Source: Muriicola jejuensis
GTDB taxonomy: Bacteria; Bacteroidota; Bacteroidia; Flavobacteriales; Flavobacteriaceae
Reading direction: 5' to 3'
Assembly (NCBI RefSeq): GCF_010671595.1
Contig: NZ_JAABOP010000004.1
Location: forward strand, 186,001-250,000
Length of the DNA stretch: 64,000 nucleotides
Under the pieces are notes generated by a model that was given only the letters and a program-made list of their open reading frames with translations, was not told the DNA's origin and did no database searches. Below, piece after piece: positions 24,966 through 34,595 of the stretch. Numbering within the stretch: the first letter of the stretch is position 1; each line of letters opens with the position of its first letter. The position numbers and the translations under genes were made by a program.

Positions 24966-26267
24966 CTATTCATGTAAGTAGTTGGAAGCCATTTCGACAG
25001 GTTCCTGCCGAACTACCTCGGAAATGATCTGGTAGAGTTCGGGGATAACATGGGTCGCCAACCTCGAATTGCTGTTTAGCAATACGCATATTCCGAGGTC
25101 ATCCTCGGGGTAAAGTGCGATCTCATTCCTGAAATTATTTACGCTCCCTCCGTGATGCCACATCGTTTTTACCGCTTCCCCCGGGAGTTCCCTGAACTTG
25201 TGGATGCGCCAACCGTAGCCGTAATGAGAAGAAATATGTCCCCTCCAGCGCTGGTAATACTTACTTCGACCTTTAATTTCTACCACAGGGGAGAATGCAG
25301 ATTCCAGTGACATTCGATCCATGATCTCCGGATTGTGTCCCAGCAGGAAACGCATCCACTTGGCCATATCCAGAGCACTTGCATTGATTCCTCCGGCCGC
25401 CAGGGCATTGTAGTAATGGTCATTCAATTTTCTGGACCTCCATCCCCTCTTCCACTTTATATGGGGCATGGCCACGTTGGTCATGGCCGACATGGTCTCG
25501 TAGTCCATCACAGCAGAACACATCCCAAGGGGGTCGAAGAACCTCTTTTTCAAAGCAGCATCTAAGTCCTCCCCTGTTGCCTTTTCCATCATTTCCCCCG
25601 AAATGGCGAACAAGGCATTCTGATAACTGTAAAGGGATCCTGGTTTACTGACAGGCTGCACCTCCCTGAATTTACCGACGATCTGCTCCATGGGAATACC
25701 GGCTTCGACGAGGTTCGTAAAACTGTGGTACGGAGCTCCAGAGGTATGGGAAAGAAGGTTGCCAAAGGTGACCTGTTCGGTATTGGTGGGAGTTCCTAAA
25801 CGAAAATCCGGAAAAAACTCCTTTACCTTATCTTTCCAGCCCAATTTCCCTTCTTCTACGAGTTTGGCGGCCAGTACCCCAGTGAATCCCTTTGACAGGG
25901 AACCAAGCCGGAAGATCGTATGGGCGTCTACCTTTCGATCCGTTCCTACACTACTTTCGCCTATGCCTTCCGAAAGGAGGATAGAATCGCCCCTGACGAT
26001 ACTTACTGCAGCCCCCACGATGTCGCCCGTAGCCACGGCCTTTTCAAAATAGACCTGAACAGCCCTTCTAAGTTCCTCTTGCTGCCACCTGTAACGTGCC
26101 ACTTCCACAGGGTCCCTAAGTTCATTCTTTGGGTAACGGATCGCGACCTCCTTTTTAGGTTCTTTGTCAGGATGGGCGTTATTGCCACTCATTACCAGTC
26201 CCGCGAGGAGGAGGAGGAATAAAATGGATCGCCATAAGGCCCTTGAAGGAAGCATAGTAGGTTTCAT
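24966..26267 (-). CDS. Exported beta-lactamase-fold serine hydrolase
   Basis: Class C beta-lactamase/DD-peptidase-type hydrolase of 433 residues from the ATG at 26267; a TTG 2 codons upstream is also possible. Signal anchor about residues 8-27 (ALWRSILFLLLLAGLVMSG). Active-site motifs: SLSK (SxxK), YSYQNALF (YxN), and WHHGGSVNNFRNE (HxG replacing KTG). The C-terminal half has LGICVLLNSNS. Such proteins are usually peptidases, esterases or transpeptidase-like; there is no direct evidence for antibiotic resistance. A second, partial member lies at 63346. Confidence 0.88.
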   Translation of the reverse strand: MKPTMLPSRALWRSILFLLLLAGLVMSGNNAHPDKEPKKEVAIRYPKNELRDPVEVARYRWQQEELRRAVQVYFEKAVATGDIVGAAVSIVRGDSILLSEGIGESSVGTDRKVDAHTIFRLGSLSKGFTGVLAAKLVEEGKLGWKDKVKEFFPDFRLGTPTNTEQVTFGNLLSHTSGAPYHSFTNLVEAGIPMEQIVGKFREVQPVSKPGSLYSYQNALFAISGEMMEKATGEDLDAALKKRFFDPLGMCSAVMDYETMSAMTNVAMPHIKWKRGWRSRKLNDHYYNALAAGGINASALDMAKWMRFLLGHNPEIMDRMSLESAFSPVVEIKGRSKYYQRWRGHISSHYGYGWRIHKFRELPGEAVKTMWHHGGSVNNFRNEIALYPEDDLGICVLLNSNSRLATHVIPELYQIISEVVRQEPVEMASNYLHE

Positions 26268-26387
26268 TGTCAAGATCTGAAATACCGTCTTAAACGGTTA
26301 ATAGGTAAATAACCGCATTTTGACGTAAATAGTATACGTTTTATCCGATAATTTATGACTTTTTTACCAAAAGTAAGGGTGAAATTC

Positions 26388-27923
26388 CTACCCCAACCAC
26401 CCTTCCCGGTCCAGACTCCTGTATTGAATGGCTTCCATGACGTGCTCCGGTGCGATCTGTGCCTCACCACTCAGGTCGGCAATCGTCCTGGATACCTTCA
26501 GGATGCGGTCATAGGCTCGGGCAGACAGCCTGAGCCTCGACATGGCTTCTTTGAGCATCTCTAAAGCCACTTTACCTATGGAACAGTATTCGCGGATCTG
26601 TTTGGTTCCCATCTGGGCATTGTAATAAAGCCGCTCCTCCCCTTCAAATCGGGCCATTTGTATCTTCCTTGCAGCTATGACCCTTTTACGTATCTCGCGA
26701 CTCTCTTCACCTTTCGTTTTTTGGGATAGTTGTTCGAAGGGTAATGGAGTCACCTCTATATGTATGTCGATCCGGTCCAGTAGCGGACCACTGATCCGCC
26801 CCATATAGCGCTGAATTTCAGCAGGAGAGCAGTTCACGGCAGCATCGGGGTCGTGAAAATAGCCTGAAGGACTGGGGTTCATACTGGCTACCAGGATAAA
26901 ACTACAGGGATAGGTCAGGGTGAACTTAGCCCGGGAAATGGTCACTTCCCTGTCCTCAAGGGGCTGTCGCAGGACCTCCAGGACACTCCGCTTGAACTGT
27001 GGCAGTTCATCCAAAAACAACACTCCATTATGGGAAAGCGAGATCTCTCCGGGCTGGGGATAGGATCCCCCACCAACCAGGGCCACATCGCTAATGGTGT
27101 GGTGGGGGCTCCTGAAGGGCCTTTGGTGTAAAAGGCCGATATCCGACACCTTTCCTACCACGGAATGTATCTTTGTGGTCTCCAGGGCTTCATTGAGCGT
27201 CATGGGGGGCAGGATAGTGGGCAGGCGTTTGGCCAGCATGGTCTTCCCTGCTCCGGGCGGACCTATCATGATGATATTGTGGCCCCCGGCAGCTGCGATC
27301 TCCATACAGCGCTTGATCCCTTCCTGACCTTTGACATCGGCAAAATCCAACTCGTTCTTACACTGATTTTCCCGGAAAAGGGAATCGATATCGACATGGG
27401 TTTGTTCCAGGGGCAGGCCCGTATCAAAAAAGGAGGCAACCTTCCCGAGACTGTCTACCCCATACACCTCAAGGCCTTTCACAATCGCCGCTTCCAGGGC
27501 ATTTTCCCTGGGAAGGATCAGGCCTTTGAACCCTTCATCCCTTGCTTTAATGGCAATGGGCAGGGCCCCTTTGATAGGTTGAACGCCCCCATCCAGGGAA
27601 AGCTCCCCCATGATCAGGTACTGATCCAGATTACCAGGCTGTATCTGGCCAGAGGCTGCGAGGATACCTATTGCAATCGACAGGTCATAAGCCGAACCCT
27701 CTTTCCTCAAACCGGCAGGGGCCATATTGATGGTGATCTTCTTACCCGGAATCTTAAAACCGTTATTAAGCAGTGCAGCCGCGATCCTGTAATTGCTTTC
27801 CTTGATCGCGTTGTCCGGCAAGCCCACGAGATGGTAGCCTATTCCTTTGTCGATGTTCACCTCGACCACCACGGTAATGGCTTCGATTCCGAAAACGGCA
27901 CTTCCGTAAACCTTTGTCAACAT
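26388..27923 (-). CDS. comM: ComM/YifB-family AAA+ (Mg-chelatase-like) ATPase
   Basis: 511 residues. The N-terminal half is the ChlI-like Lon-protease-type domain (GLPDNAIKES, INMAPAGLRKEGSAYDLSIA). The AAA+ part has Walker A GPPGAGKTMLAKRLP, Walker B VLFLDELPQF, and the C-terminal Mg_chelatase_C region from about 415 (YYNAQMGTKQIREY ... LSGEAQIAPEHVMEAIQYR). ComM acts as a hexameric helicase that promotes branch migration during natural transformation in other bacteria. No other competence gene is close by. Confidence 0.93.
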   Translation of the reverse strand: MLTKVYGSAVFGIEAITVVVEVNIDKGIGYHLVGLPDNAIKESNYRIAAALLNNGFKIPGKKITINMAPAGLRKEGSAYDLSIAIGILAASGQIQPGNLDQYLIMGELSLDGGVQPIKGALPIAIKARDEGFKGLILPRENALEAAIVKGLEVYGVDSLGKVASFFDTGLPLEQTHVDIDSLFRENQCKNELDFADVKGQEGIKRCMEIAAAGGHNIIMIGPPGAGKTMLAKRLPTILPPMTLNEALETTKIHSVVGKVSDIGLLHQRPFRSPHHTISDVALVGGGSYPQPGEISLSHNGVLFLDELPQFKRSVLEVLRQPLEDREVTISRAKFTLTYPCSFILVASMNPSPSGYFHDPDAAVNCSPAEIQRYMGRISGPLLDRIDIHIEVTPLPFEQLSQKTKGEESREIRKRVIAARKIQMARFEGEERLYYNAQMGTKQIREYCSIGKVALEMLKEAMSRLRLSARAYDRILKVSRTIADLSGEAQIAPEHVMEAIQYRSLDREGWLG

Positions 27924-28036
27924 TTAAAATATCCGGATTATTTTGGGCGTAAAATATTCTGACACACTGAAATAGCGCAGCAGTTTATACCCGTGAATGC
28001 AAATATTATGTAGATTTAACTTAGATACTGTAAAGC

Positions 28037-28765
28037 ATGAGAGCTTCCTATTTCCTGGTATTGGCCCTTGGCTTTTGCATTTCTTTGGTTTCACAGGAAC
28101 CTCTTGAAGATCAGGAACCTTCGGTTGAGCATTTTGATACGTTGCGCATCAAATTCCCTAAGGTATTTTGGTTCAATTCCTATAAATTTCAAATTGAGAA
28201 TTATGGAAAAGGCGTGATCAAAACCCGGAAGAATTCGGCAACTGAGCAAAGCAACAAGGAGTTCAATACGAGGATCACCACTTACATATTCACCATAAAT
28301 TTCGAAAACCTTGATTCGGCTACGTCTCTTGTCGAAGGTAGCTACAGAAGACAGGACAATTATTCGGTGCGTAACGATTGGCTTCTGGAAACACTTACAA
28401 ACATAGAATCAGAAGAAACCGAATTCATAAGTATGACTCAACGTAAATCCGCGAGTATTACTACCAATCTTCACGAGGAATCATGGCAAATCGTTTTTCA
28501 GGAATCCTTAAATACCGAACTGCCCGAGGCACTTCCTCTATTGTTGACCTCCAGCTCCAGAACGATTCAGATCGTACCCCACACCGGATCTCAACATCTG
28601 ATCCCCTTGGGAATCGTTACTAATGGCGCATATACCTTTCAAGAAAATGGAAGGATTATTGGGCAATTGCTCACAGACAGGGGACATCTGATCATCCTCA
28701 GGAAAAATATGGATCCACTTACAAAGTTAGTCCTCATAAGTGCCATGATGTTCGTTTACGGGTAA
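28037..28765 (+). CDS. Secreted protein of unknown function
   Basis: 242 residues, no recognised domain. The signal peptide is about 1-19 (MRASYFLVLALGFCISLVSQ). The rest is rich in beta-type segments with many Ser, Thr, Glu and Asn and no cysteine after the signal. There are no obvious catalytic motifs. A hydrophobic C-terminal stretch (LTKLVLISAMMFVYG) could be a membrane tail. Its stop is 11 bases from the stop of the convergent acylase gene. Confidence 0.7.
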   Translation: MRASYFLVLALGFCISLVSQEPLEDQEPSVEHFDTLRIKFPKVFWFNSYKFQIENYGKGVIKTRKNSATEQSNKEFNTRITTYIFTINFENLDSATSLVEGSYRRQDNYSVRNDWLLETLTNIESEETEFISMTQRKSASITTNLHEESWQIVFQESLNTELPEALPLLLTSSSRTIQIVPHTGSQHLIPLGIVTNGAYTFQENGRIIGQLLTDRGHLIILRKNMDPLTKLVLISAMMFVYG

Positions 28766-28776
28766 GCTGAATGGGA

Positions 28777-31170
28777 CTATTTAATCGGTTTAAAGGTAAG
28801 CACAGATGAGGCTGATTCCTTGATCTCGTTCCTGTTCATCATCATTTTCCGGAATTCCCCTTTATTGAACATCTTGGCCTGGTCACGGTAGTATTTGCTG
28901 AATGGATTTCCCGACTGGCCGGTGGGAAGGATGCTCATACTGTTTTCTACGTCTGAGAAATCGATAACCCTCCTGGTAGAAGGTCCGGCAGTTACAGAGA
29001 ATAAAGACGCCCCATTGTACTGGAAGGCCATATTGTTGATGACTTCCCGGGATCCGGGTACCGGATAGGGCCCTACATTGAAGAAGGAGCGAAGGAGGGC
29101 GATCTGACCTATGGGATGTGGATGCTCCAGAGTGTGCAACCTGCCCCAGGTCCACTCCGCGATATCATCCCCGAGGTCTTCCTGCAAGGACTCAAAGGCC
29201 TGTAGAAAGGACGATTGGACCATATCCTTCTTGGTCTCCTCGACATCTTCTGTCCTTACATCATCCCACCACACCGAATTCGATTTGGTCGCCATGGGGG
29301 CGATCAACCGCTTGTGAAAGTGCGTGGAGATGAATTGTGAGAACAGTTCCTCGCCTAACTCATCCTCAAAAGTATCTTTTAGAAAATAGTAGATCCATCG
29401 ATGGAATACCGCAGCTTCTGCATTGTCTACCGCATAATTTCCATTCCATTTGCTCAGGTGGTCCAATACAAGGGCCTGCTGTTCATTGAGGTCCCTGATA
29501 TCAACGAGTTTGGCCAGTTCGGTTACGATCCCCGGATTTACAGCGGATACATCATCATGGATCATATCCCGCACCGCCTCCGCATCCCAGTCGTTCCTTG
29601 AATCCAAGAGGGAAACGATTCGTTTGGCCCGGTTTTCCGGCAGGTAATACCCGGGATAAAGCATGCCCGCGATAGAATCAGGCTGGTTGTTGGCGGAATA
29701 GACGTAGTTCCAGGGCGGGTTCACGGCCTGTGGATTCTCCTTAAAATCAAGGTACCGTACCTTGCGGTCCTGACCCTTGCTCCCATCCATGACCAATTTG
29801 GTGTGGGTACTGTCTCCCAACTGGTAAAGCCGGGCAGTCGCCCACCAGGCTACATTGCCTTCAGCATCCCCGTACATGGTGTTCAGTCCGGGTGCGTGGA
29901 TCTTGGGGAGTGCCTGCTTAAATTCTTCTATATTCCTCGCATGGCTTATTCCGAAAAGGGCTTCCATTACCCTGTTTTCCCCTTTGGTATAGATCCAATC
30001 CATACTGATAGGGCGATCTCCCGTTATCTGGTTGGCGATCCCGTTCAGAATAGGCCCCCTTTCTGTCTTGCGGTAAGAAAATTGCACATCGTCCTGGTCC
30101 TTGACCTTTATGGTCTTGGTGACCACTTCCAATGCCTTCCAGCCAGAGGGGGTAAGGTATTGCGTACTGTCTTCAGGATTCAGGGTCTCGTAGAAAAAGT
30201 CGATATCGTCGTTCTCGAACATGGTAAATCCATAGGCGAGGTTTCTATCGTGTCCTAGCAGAGGCATGGGCACGCCAGCGAGATGGTAGCCGTACTTTTC
30301 ATATGAAGGGGTCATAAGATGAGCTTCGAACCAGACCGAAGGCTGTGCAAAACCGATGTGTGGATCGTTGGCAAAGATCACCTTTCCGGAACGAGTCTTT
30401 TCGGGGCCAATTACCCAGGAATTGCTTCCTATGAACTGGGGGACCGGCAAGGCAGACAAGGCTTTTCTGGTGGCTGAGATCACGGCTGCTTCACTGCTGA
30501 CCTCCTCACCCCGGTAATTCCTTATCCATTCGGTAGTTGGGCTACTGTTGATCTCCAGATCCGCTAGATACTGCACCCCTAAGGAATCCCTTATGATAGT
30601 CAGCAACGGATCCGTCTTGTGTGCCATGGCAAAACTGAATGCCATATACCCAACCGCATTGTAGATATCGACCATCTCATAAGGTTTTTTCTCCAGGCCG
30701 GTCAGCAGGAATTCTACAGGGGTTGGTCCCTCCTCAATGAATTGGTTGATACCATCGAGATACGCCTGTGACAAGCGGGCCATTTCACTACCGGGATCGA
30801 GCTCACTTACCGCTTTGGCAGAGGCATCGTCAATTCCCAGTGACAGGAAAAACTGATCCGTGGCGAGAAGGTCCTTCCCGAAAACCTCGGAGAGTCCGCC
30901 AACAGACACCCTGCGGAGTAATTCCATTTGCCACAAACGGTCCTGGGCGTGAACATATCCGAGCGCTCGATAGGCGTCTGCCTCGTTCTGCGCTTCGATA
31001 TGGGGGATTCCATAAGGATCGTACATGACCGTTACATCCGATTGGAGATCAGCCATATACTTTTCACCTGAGTAATCAGGTTTCAGTACCTGTTTTACAA
31101 CAAGGCCGATCAACAGGATAATTCCCAGGATCCCTATCAGGACCCAGCCAATTTTTCTTAGGGTCTTCAC
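28777..31170 (-). CDS. Penicillin acylase-family N-terminal nucleophile hydrolase
   Basis: Ntn hydrolase precursor of 797 residues (S45 family). An N-terminal membrane helix lies at about 8-28, then the alpha chain, a spacer, and the beta chain starting at Ser249 in FIGSNSWVIGPEK, the autocatalytic cleavage point and nucleophile. FANDPHIGF and LGHDRNLAYGFTMFENDDID are the usual beta-chain segments for substrate and calcium sites. Natural substrates of relatives include acyl-homoserine lactones and acyl-amino acids; the specificity here is unknown. The start is GTG at 31170. It is preceded by its own promoter (31189-31216), just after the dsbD stop. Confidence 0.9.
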   Translation of the reverse strand: MKTLRKIGWVLIGILGIILLIGLVVKQVLKPDYSGEKYMADLQSDVTVMYDPYGIPHIEAQNEADAYRALGYVHAQDRLWQMELLRRVSVGGLSEVFGKDLLATDQFFLSLGIDDASAKAVSELDPGSEMARLSQAYLDGINQFIEEGPTPVEFLLTGLEKKPYEMVDIYNAVGYMAFSFAMAHKTDPLLTIIRDSLGVQYLADLEINSSPTTEWIRNYRGEEVSSEAAVISATRKALSALPVPQFIGSNSWVIGPEKTRSGKVIFANDPHIGFAQPSVWFEAHLMTPSYEKYGYHLAGVPMPLLGHDRNLAYGFTMFENDDIDFFYETLNPEDSTQYLTPSGWKALEVVTKTIKVKDQDDVQFSYRKTERGPILNGIANQITGDRPISMDWIYTKGENRVMEALFGISHARNIEEFKQALPKIHAPGLNTMYGDAEGNVAWWATARLYQLGDSTHTKLVMDGSKGQDRKVRYLDFKENPQAVNPPWNYVYSANNQPDSIAGMLYPGYYLPENRAKRIVSLLDSRNDWDAEAVRDMIHDDVSAVNPGIVTELAKLVDIRDLNEQQALVLDHLSKWNGNYAVDNAEAAVFHRWIYYFLKDTFEDELGEELFSQFISTHFHKRLIAPMATKSNSVWWDDVRTEDVEETKKDMVQSSFLQAFESLQEDLGDDIAEWTWGRLHTLEHPHPIGQIALLRSFFNVGPYPVPGSREVINNMAFQYNGASLFSVTAGPSTRRVIDFSDVENSMSILPTGQSGNPFSKYYRDQAKMFNKGEFRKMMMNRNEIKESASSVLTFKPIK

Positions 31171-31188
31171 AAAATAAGATTGTCTATA

Positions 31189-31216
31189 TAAAGATAGTAC
31201 TTTTACCTACCCACAA
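31189..31216 (-). promoter_or_regulatory. Candidate promoter of the acylase gene
   Basis: Minus strand: TTG (31216-31214), 17-base spacer, TATCTTTA (31196-31189; 7 of 8 to TAnnTTTG), 18 bases before the GTG start. It lies wholly in the 51-base gap after dsbD. Confidence 0.5.
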
Positions 31217-31221
31217 TACGC

Positions 31222-33219
31222 CTATCGATTACTTACCGCAATATTTCGCTGATACGTACGGAAATTCTGCAACCCTTCTTTTATCCAGCGTTCGTAGGTA
31301 TCACTGTCCGTATTCTGAATGGAGGGATTCAGTACATAGAGGTCTGGTGACAGCATTACGTAATAGGGCTGAGAGGCGGCATTGAAATTAATGGTCTGGA
31401 AGGTACCCCATTTTTCGCCTACGGCATCAATGGCCTTTACCCTTCCTGAATCGAACCGAAATTTAAACCTTTCACCTTCCGGAAGTGACTTGCGGTCATC
31501 CACATAAAGCGATATCAGCACCACTTCCTCGTTGAGCAAGCGGAACACCTCAGGATCACTCCACACATGTTCTTCCATTTTCCTGCAATTCACACAGGCC
31601 CATCCGGTAAAATCGAGGAGAATGGGTTTATTCACTTTCTGGGCGTACAGCCTGCCGCTCTCAAAATCCTTGAAACAGGATATGCCCAACGGACAATCAC
31701 TTTCCTGTTCTGCGAGCGTATAAAAATCCGGGGGAGGAAAGCCACTCAGTAATTTCAGATTCGTAACCTGGAAGGTTCCCAGCAGTAAATACAAACAAAA
31801 CGCAGATGAAAGCAGGCCGGTGACCTTTCGGGTATTGGAAATTTTTGAATCAGTTTCATCATGGGGGAATCTCAAAACGCCAAAAAGGTAGAGACTGAGC
31901 AAAAAGAAGATCAGGATCCAGATCCCCAGGAAGATCTCCCGTTTAAAAATACCCCAGTTCCCAACGAGGTCTGCATTAGAAAGGAACTTGAAGGCAAGGG
32001 CTAGTTCGAGAAAACCCAAAACTACTTTGACCGTAGTCATCCAGCCCCCCGATTTTGGCAGGGTCTGAAGCCAGGCCGGAAAAAGGGCAAAGAGGGCAAA
32101 CGGCAGGGCAAGGGCCACACCAAATCCCAGCATCCCGGCCGACAGGTTCATGGCAACATCTCCTTCGGCCAGGGCGGTACTCCCCAATAGCCCCCCCAGA
32201 ATAGGCCCTGTACAGGAGAAGGAAACGATGGCCAGGGTAACGGCCATAAAAAAGATCCCCAGGCCCCCTCCGACACTGTTGGAAGCAGAATCCATCCTGT
32301 TCGCCCAGCTGCTGGGAAGGGTTAATTCATAATATCCGAAAAAGGAAAAGGCAAAGAATACAAAAACCAGGAAAAAGAACAGATTGAGCCAGATATTGGT
32401 CGCTATGGTGTTCAGGATCTGCGAATCCACCGAGTCGAAGATGTGAAAAGGCAAGCTGAGAAGAAAATAGATCAGTATGATAAAAAATCCGTAGAGAGAG
32501 GCATCGATGATCCCCTTGGAACGGGTACGGGATTTCTTGGTAAAAAAGGAGACCGTCAGAGGTATCATGGGGAACACACATGGCGTGAGCAGGGCGATCA
32601 GCCCCCCTAGAAATCCCAGTCCAAAGATCACCATCAGGCTGCTGTCATTACCTCCCGCGTCTGATCCCACCTCCTGCAGGGCCTCTTTATTCTTGAGGTC
32701 CAGTTTAAGGGCCTCGGCCATGGCTATACTCTCCTGGTCCAATGTTTCCTGGTCCACGATGATCTCCTGCCCATCCAGGGAGAAGTAAAAGACCTTATCC
32801 TGTGGGATGCAGACCTCCTTGCAGACCTGGTAAAATAGTTCTACCTGTATCTGCCTGACCTCCGGATCGAGCAATCGGATCTTTTGCCTGAATATGGCCT
32901 CTTTCTTAAAAAAGGTTTCTTCCACCTCAAAGATCTCGCTATAGGCCTTTTCAGTCTTACTTTCCAGGGTGCCTCCCAGGAGTTCAAAGTCAATGCCTGC
33001 GTTCACGTAGGTAAATTCACTTGGGAGGGAACCCCCTTCGGCCGTGAATTGGGAATAGACATGCCAGCCCTCCTCAATAGAGGCCTTCATGACCAGCTCA
33101 TATTCCTGATCGCCTGCAGGAATGAGTTCCTGTGTCCACGCTACGGGATCCTGTCCTTCCTGTGCCATGGATGTCAGAAAGGAGAATAAAAGTGCAAAAC
33201 CGGTGAGTATCCGTTTCAT
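31222..33219 (-). CDS. dsbD: Thiol:disulfide interchange protein DsbD
   Basis: Moves reducing equivalents from cytoplasmic thioredoxin across the inner membrane to periplasmic thiol proteins. It has 665 residues with all three domains: a signal peptide (to about residue 19), the alpha domain (about 20-160), a membrane domain with paired cysteines in LLTPCVFPMIPLTV and SFSCTGPILGGLLG, and a C-terminal thioredoxin domain with the active site WACVNCRKMEEHVW. The start overlaps the tilS stop by 4 bases (ATGA), so translation is probably coupled. Confidence 0.94.
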   Translation of the reverse strand: MKRILTGFALLFSFLTSMAQEGQDPVAWTQELIPAGDQEYELVMKASIEEGWHVYSQFTAEGGSLPSEFTYVNAGIDFELLGGTLESKTEKAYSEIFEVEETFFKKEAIFRQKIRLLDPEVRQIQVELFYQVCKEVCIPQDKVFYFSLDGQEIIVDQETLDQESIAMAEALKLDLKNKEALQEVGSDAGGNDSSLMVIFGLGFLGGLIALLTPCVFPMIPLTVSFFTKKSRTRSKGIIDASLYGFFIILIYFLLSLPFHIFDSVDSQILNTIATNIWLNLFFFLVFVFFAFSFFGYYELTLPSSWANRMDSASNSVGGGLGIFFMAVTLAIVSFSCTGPILGGLLGSTALAEGDVAMNLSAGMLGFGVALALPFALFALFPAWLQTLPKSGGWMTTVKVVLGFLELALAFKFLSNADLVGNWGIFKREIFLGIWILIFFLLSLYLFGVLRFPHDETDSKISNTRKVTGLLSSAFCLYLLLGTFQVTNLKLLSGFPPPDFYTLAEQESDCPLGISCFKDFESGRLYAQKVNKPILLDFTGWACVNCRKMEEHVWSDPEVFRLLNEEVVLISLYVDDRKSLPEGERFKFRFDSGRVKAIDAVGEKWGTFQTINFNAASQPYYVMLSPDLYVLNPSIQNTDSDTYERWIKEGLQNFRTYQRNIAVSNR

Positions 33220-34523
33220 TCGTTCGTTGTGATCTTGAGAATTTCCTTTGTGTCGGCAGTGATCTTAAACCGGTCATCGGCCCTCCTGCCTATGATCCAT
33301 ACGATCTGGTCTCCGCAGCAAAGGAGCCACTGCTTCTGTTTGGCCACGGCATCCATTTTCTCGTCCTTAAAAAATTTGGAGACCTTTTTTTTGCCATCCA
33401 TTCCCAGGGGATAAAAGTAGTCGCCTTTTTGCCATTTCCTGACAGTCAACGTATCGTTTAACGTTTCTTTATCAACATATAGTATGGTGTTGTTCTTTTC
33501 CTCTATCTCCATCACCTGCTCCACTTTGAGGCCCAGAGGAAGGTCTCCGGTATCCAGGGAGATCTCCCTTTCCTCCGATTCGGCTGGCTTACTCTGGAAT
33601 TCCTGCAGAATGAGATGTTCCCTGTCCTTGATCAGTCGGTGGGTGGATGATCTCACTTCCTTCCCGCTCAGGCTATTGGTAAGGCCTGCGATATCCCCCC
33701 AGGAAGTAAATCCGTATGGTTTAAAAAGTTCGTACAGATAGGCCTCCAGAGGCTCAAAATCCTCCAACTCATTCAGGGAGATCCTGTACCCATCCTGATA
33801 GGGTTCGAATATTTCCTCCCTGAGGCCATCAATGTAATTCGACAGCATCGCAGAGGTATGGGTGAGGAACCTCAGGGTCTTTCTGAAATTCCTCTGGAAG
33901 GTAGGATGCAGTTCCCTGAGCACAGGGACGAGCTCATGTCTGATTTTATTCCGGAGATATTTGGTCTCCTCATTGCTATGGTCTTCCCTCCATTGGATCC
34001 CCTGCTCTTTTGCAAACACAAGGATCTCATCACGGGTAAAAGGAAGGAGCGGCCGGACCACCTTATCCGTCTCAGCAGGGATCCCGGTAAGGCCTTCCAA
34101 TCCTGTGCCCCGGGATAGGTTGATGACAAAGGTTTCCAGGGCATCGTCCAGGTGATGGGCGGTGAGCAGGCATGAGTATCCCTGGGTGGATAGTAATTCA
34201 CTGAACCACCGGTAACGCAATTCCCTTGCTGCCATCTGAATCGACAACTTATGGGCTGAGGCATATGCCTCGGTATCAAAGGAAATGGTGAAATACCTTA
34301 CTCCCAGGGAATCTGCCAGGTTGCTCGTAAAACGCTGATCCTCATCGCTGTCTTCTCCCCTGAGGTGATAGTTGCAATGGGCCAGAGCAAAATCCAGACC
34401 ACAGCGTTCACACAGGTGGGAGAGAACCACACTGTCTACGCCTCCACTGCACGCTATGATCACGGGATTCTCCAGGATCTGTGGGAAGGACTTTACGATA
34501 TGTTCCCTGAATGCGTCTGTCAC
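33216..34523 (-). CDS. tilS: tRNA(Ile)-lysidine synthase
   Basis: ATP-dependent modification of C34 to lysidine in the CAU-anticodon tRNA-Ile, changing its identity from Met to Ile; essential in most bacteria. It has 435 residues. The PP-loop motif SGGVDS lies at 26-31, then CNYHLRGEDSDEDQRF and TAHHLDDALETF. The C-terminal TilS domain is from about 365 (VRKWQKGDYFYPLGMDGKKKVSKFF). The start is GTG at 34523, with a TACCTTTG box only 4 bases upstream. It overlaps dsbD at the 3' end. Confidence 0.95.
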   Translation of the reverse strand: MTDAFREHIVKSFPQILENPVIIACSGGVDSVVLSHLCERCGLDFALAHCNYHLRGEDSDEDQRFTSNLADSLGVRYFTISFDTEAYASAHKLSIQMAARELRYRWFSELLSTQGYSCLLTAHHLDDALETFVINLSRGTGLEGLTGIPAETDKVVRPLLPFTRDEILVFAKEQGIQWREDHSNEETKYLRNKIRHELVPVLRELHPTFQRNFRKTLRFLTHTSAMLSNYIDGLREEIFEPYQDGYRISLNELEDFEPLEAYLYELFKPYGFTSWGDIAGLTNSLSGKEVRSSTHRLIKDREHLILQEFQSKPAESEEREISLDTGDLPLGLKVEQVMEIEEKNNTILYVDKETLNDTLTVRKWQKGDYFYPLGMDGKKKVSKFFKDEKMDAVAKQKQWLLCCGDQIVWIIGRRADDRFKITADTKEILKITTNE

Positions 34524-34527
34524 CCTA

Positions 34528-34535
34528 CAAAGGTA
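34528..34535 (-). promoter_or_regulatory. Candidate -7 box abutting the tilS start (leaderless)
   Basis: Minus strand TACCTTTG, exact match to TAnnTTTG, separated from the GTG start by 4 bases (TAGG). No TTG at 17-23 bases upstream. Confidence 0.42.
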
Positions 34536-34595
34536 TGAAAGAAAGGTGTGGAACCTTAAGTTCGCTGACTCTTATGGCTTCAGCTGATTCGGTAT

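Noticed and set aside
24966-26267. Beta-lactam resistance from the serine hydrolase
   Set aside because: The fold and SxxK motif are shared by many esterases and peptidases; nothing specific to a true beta-lactamase or resistance context is present.
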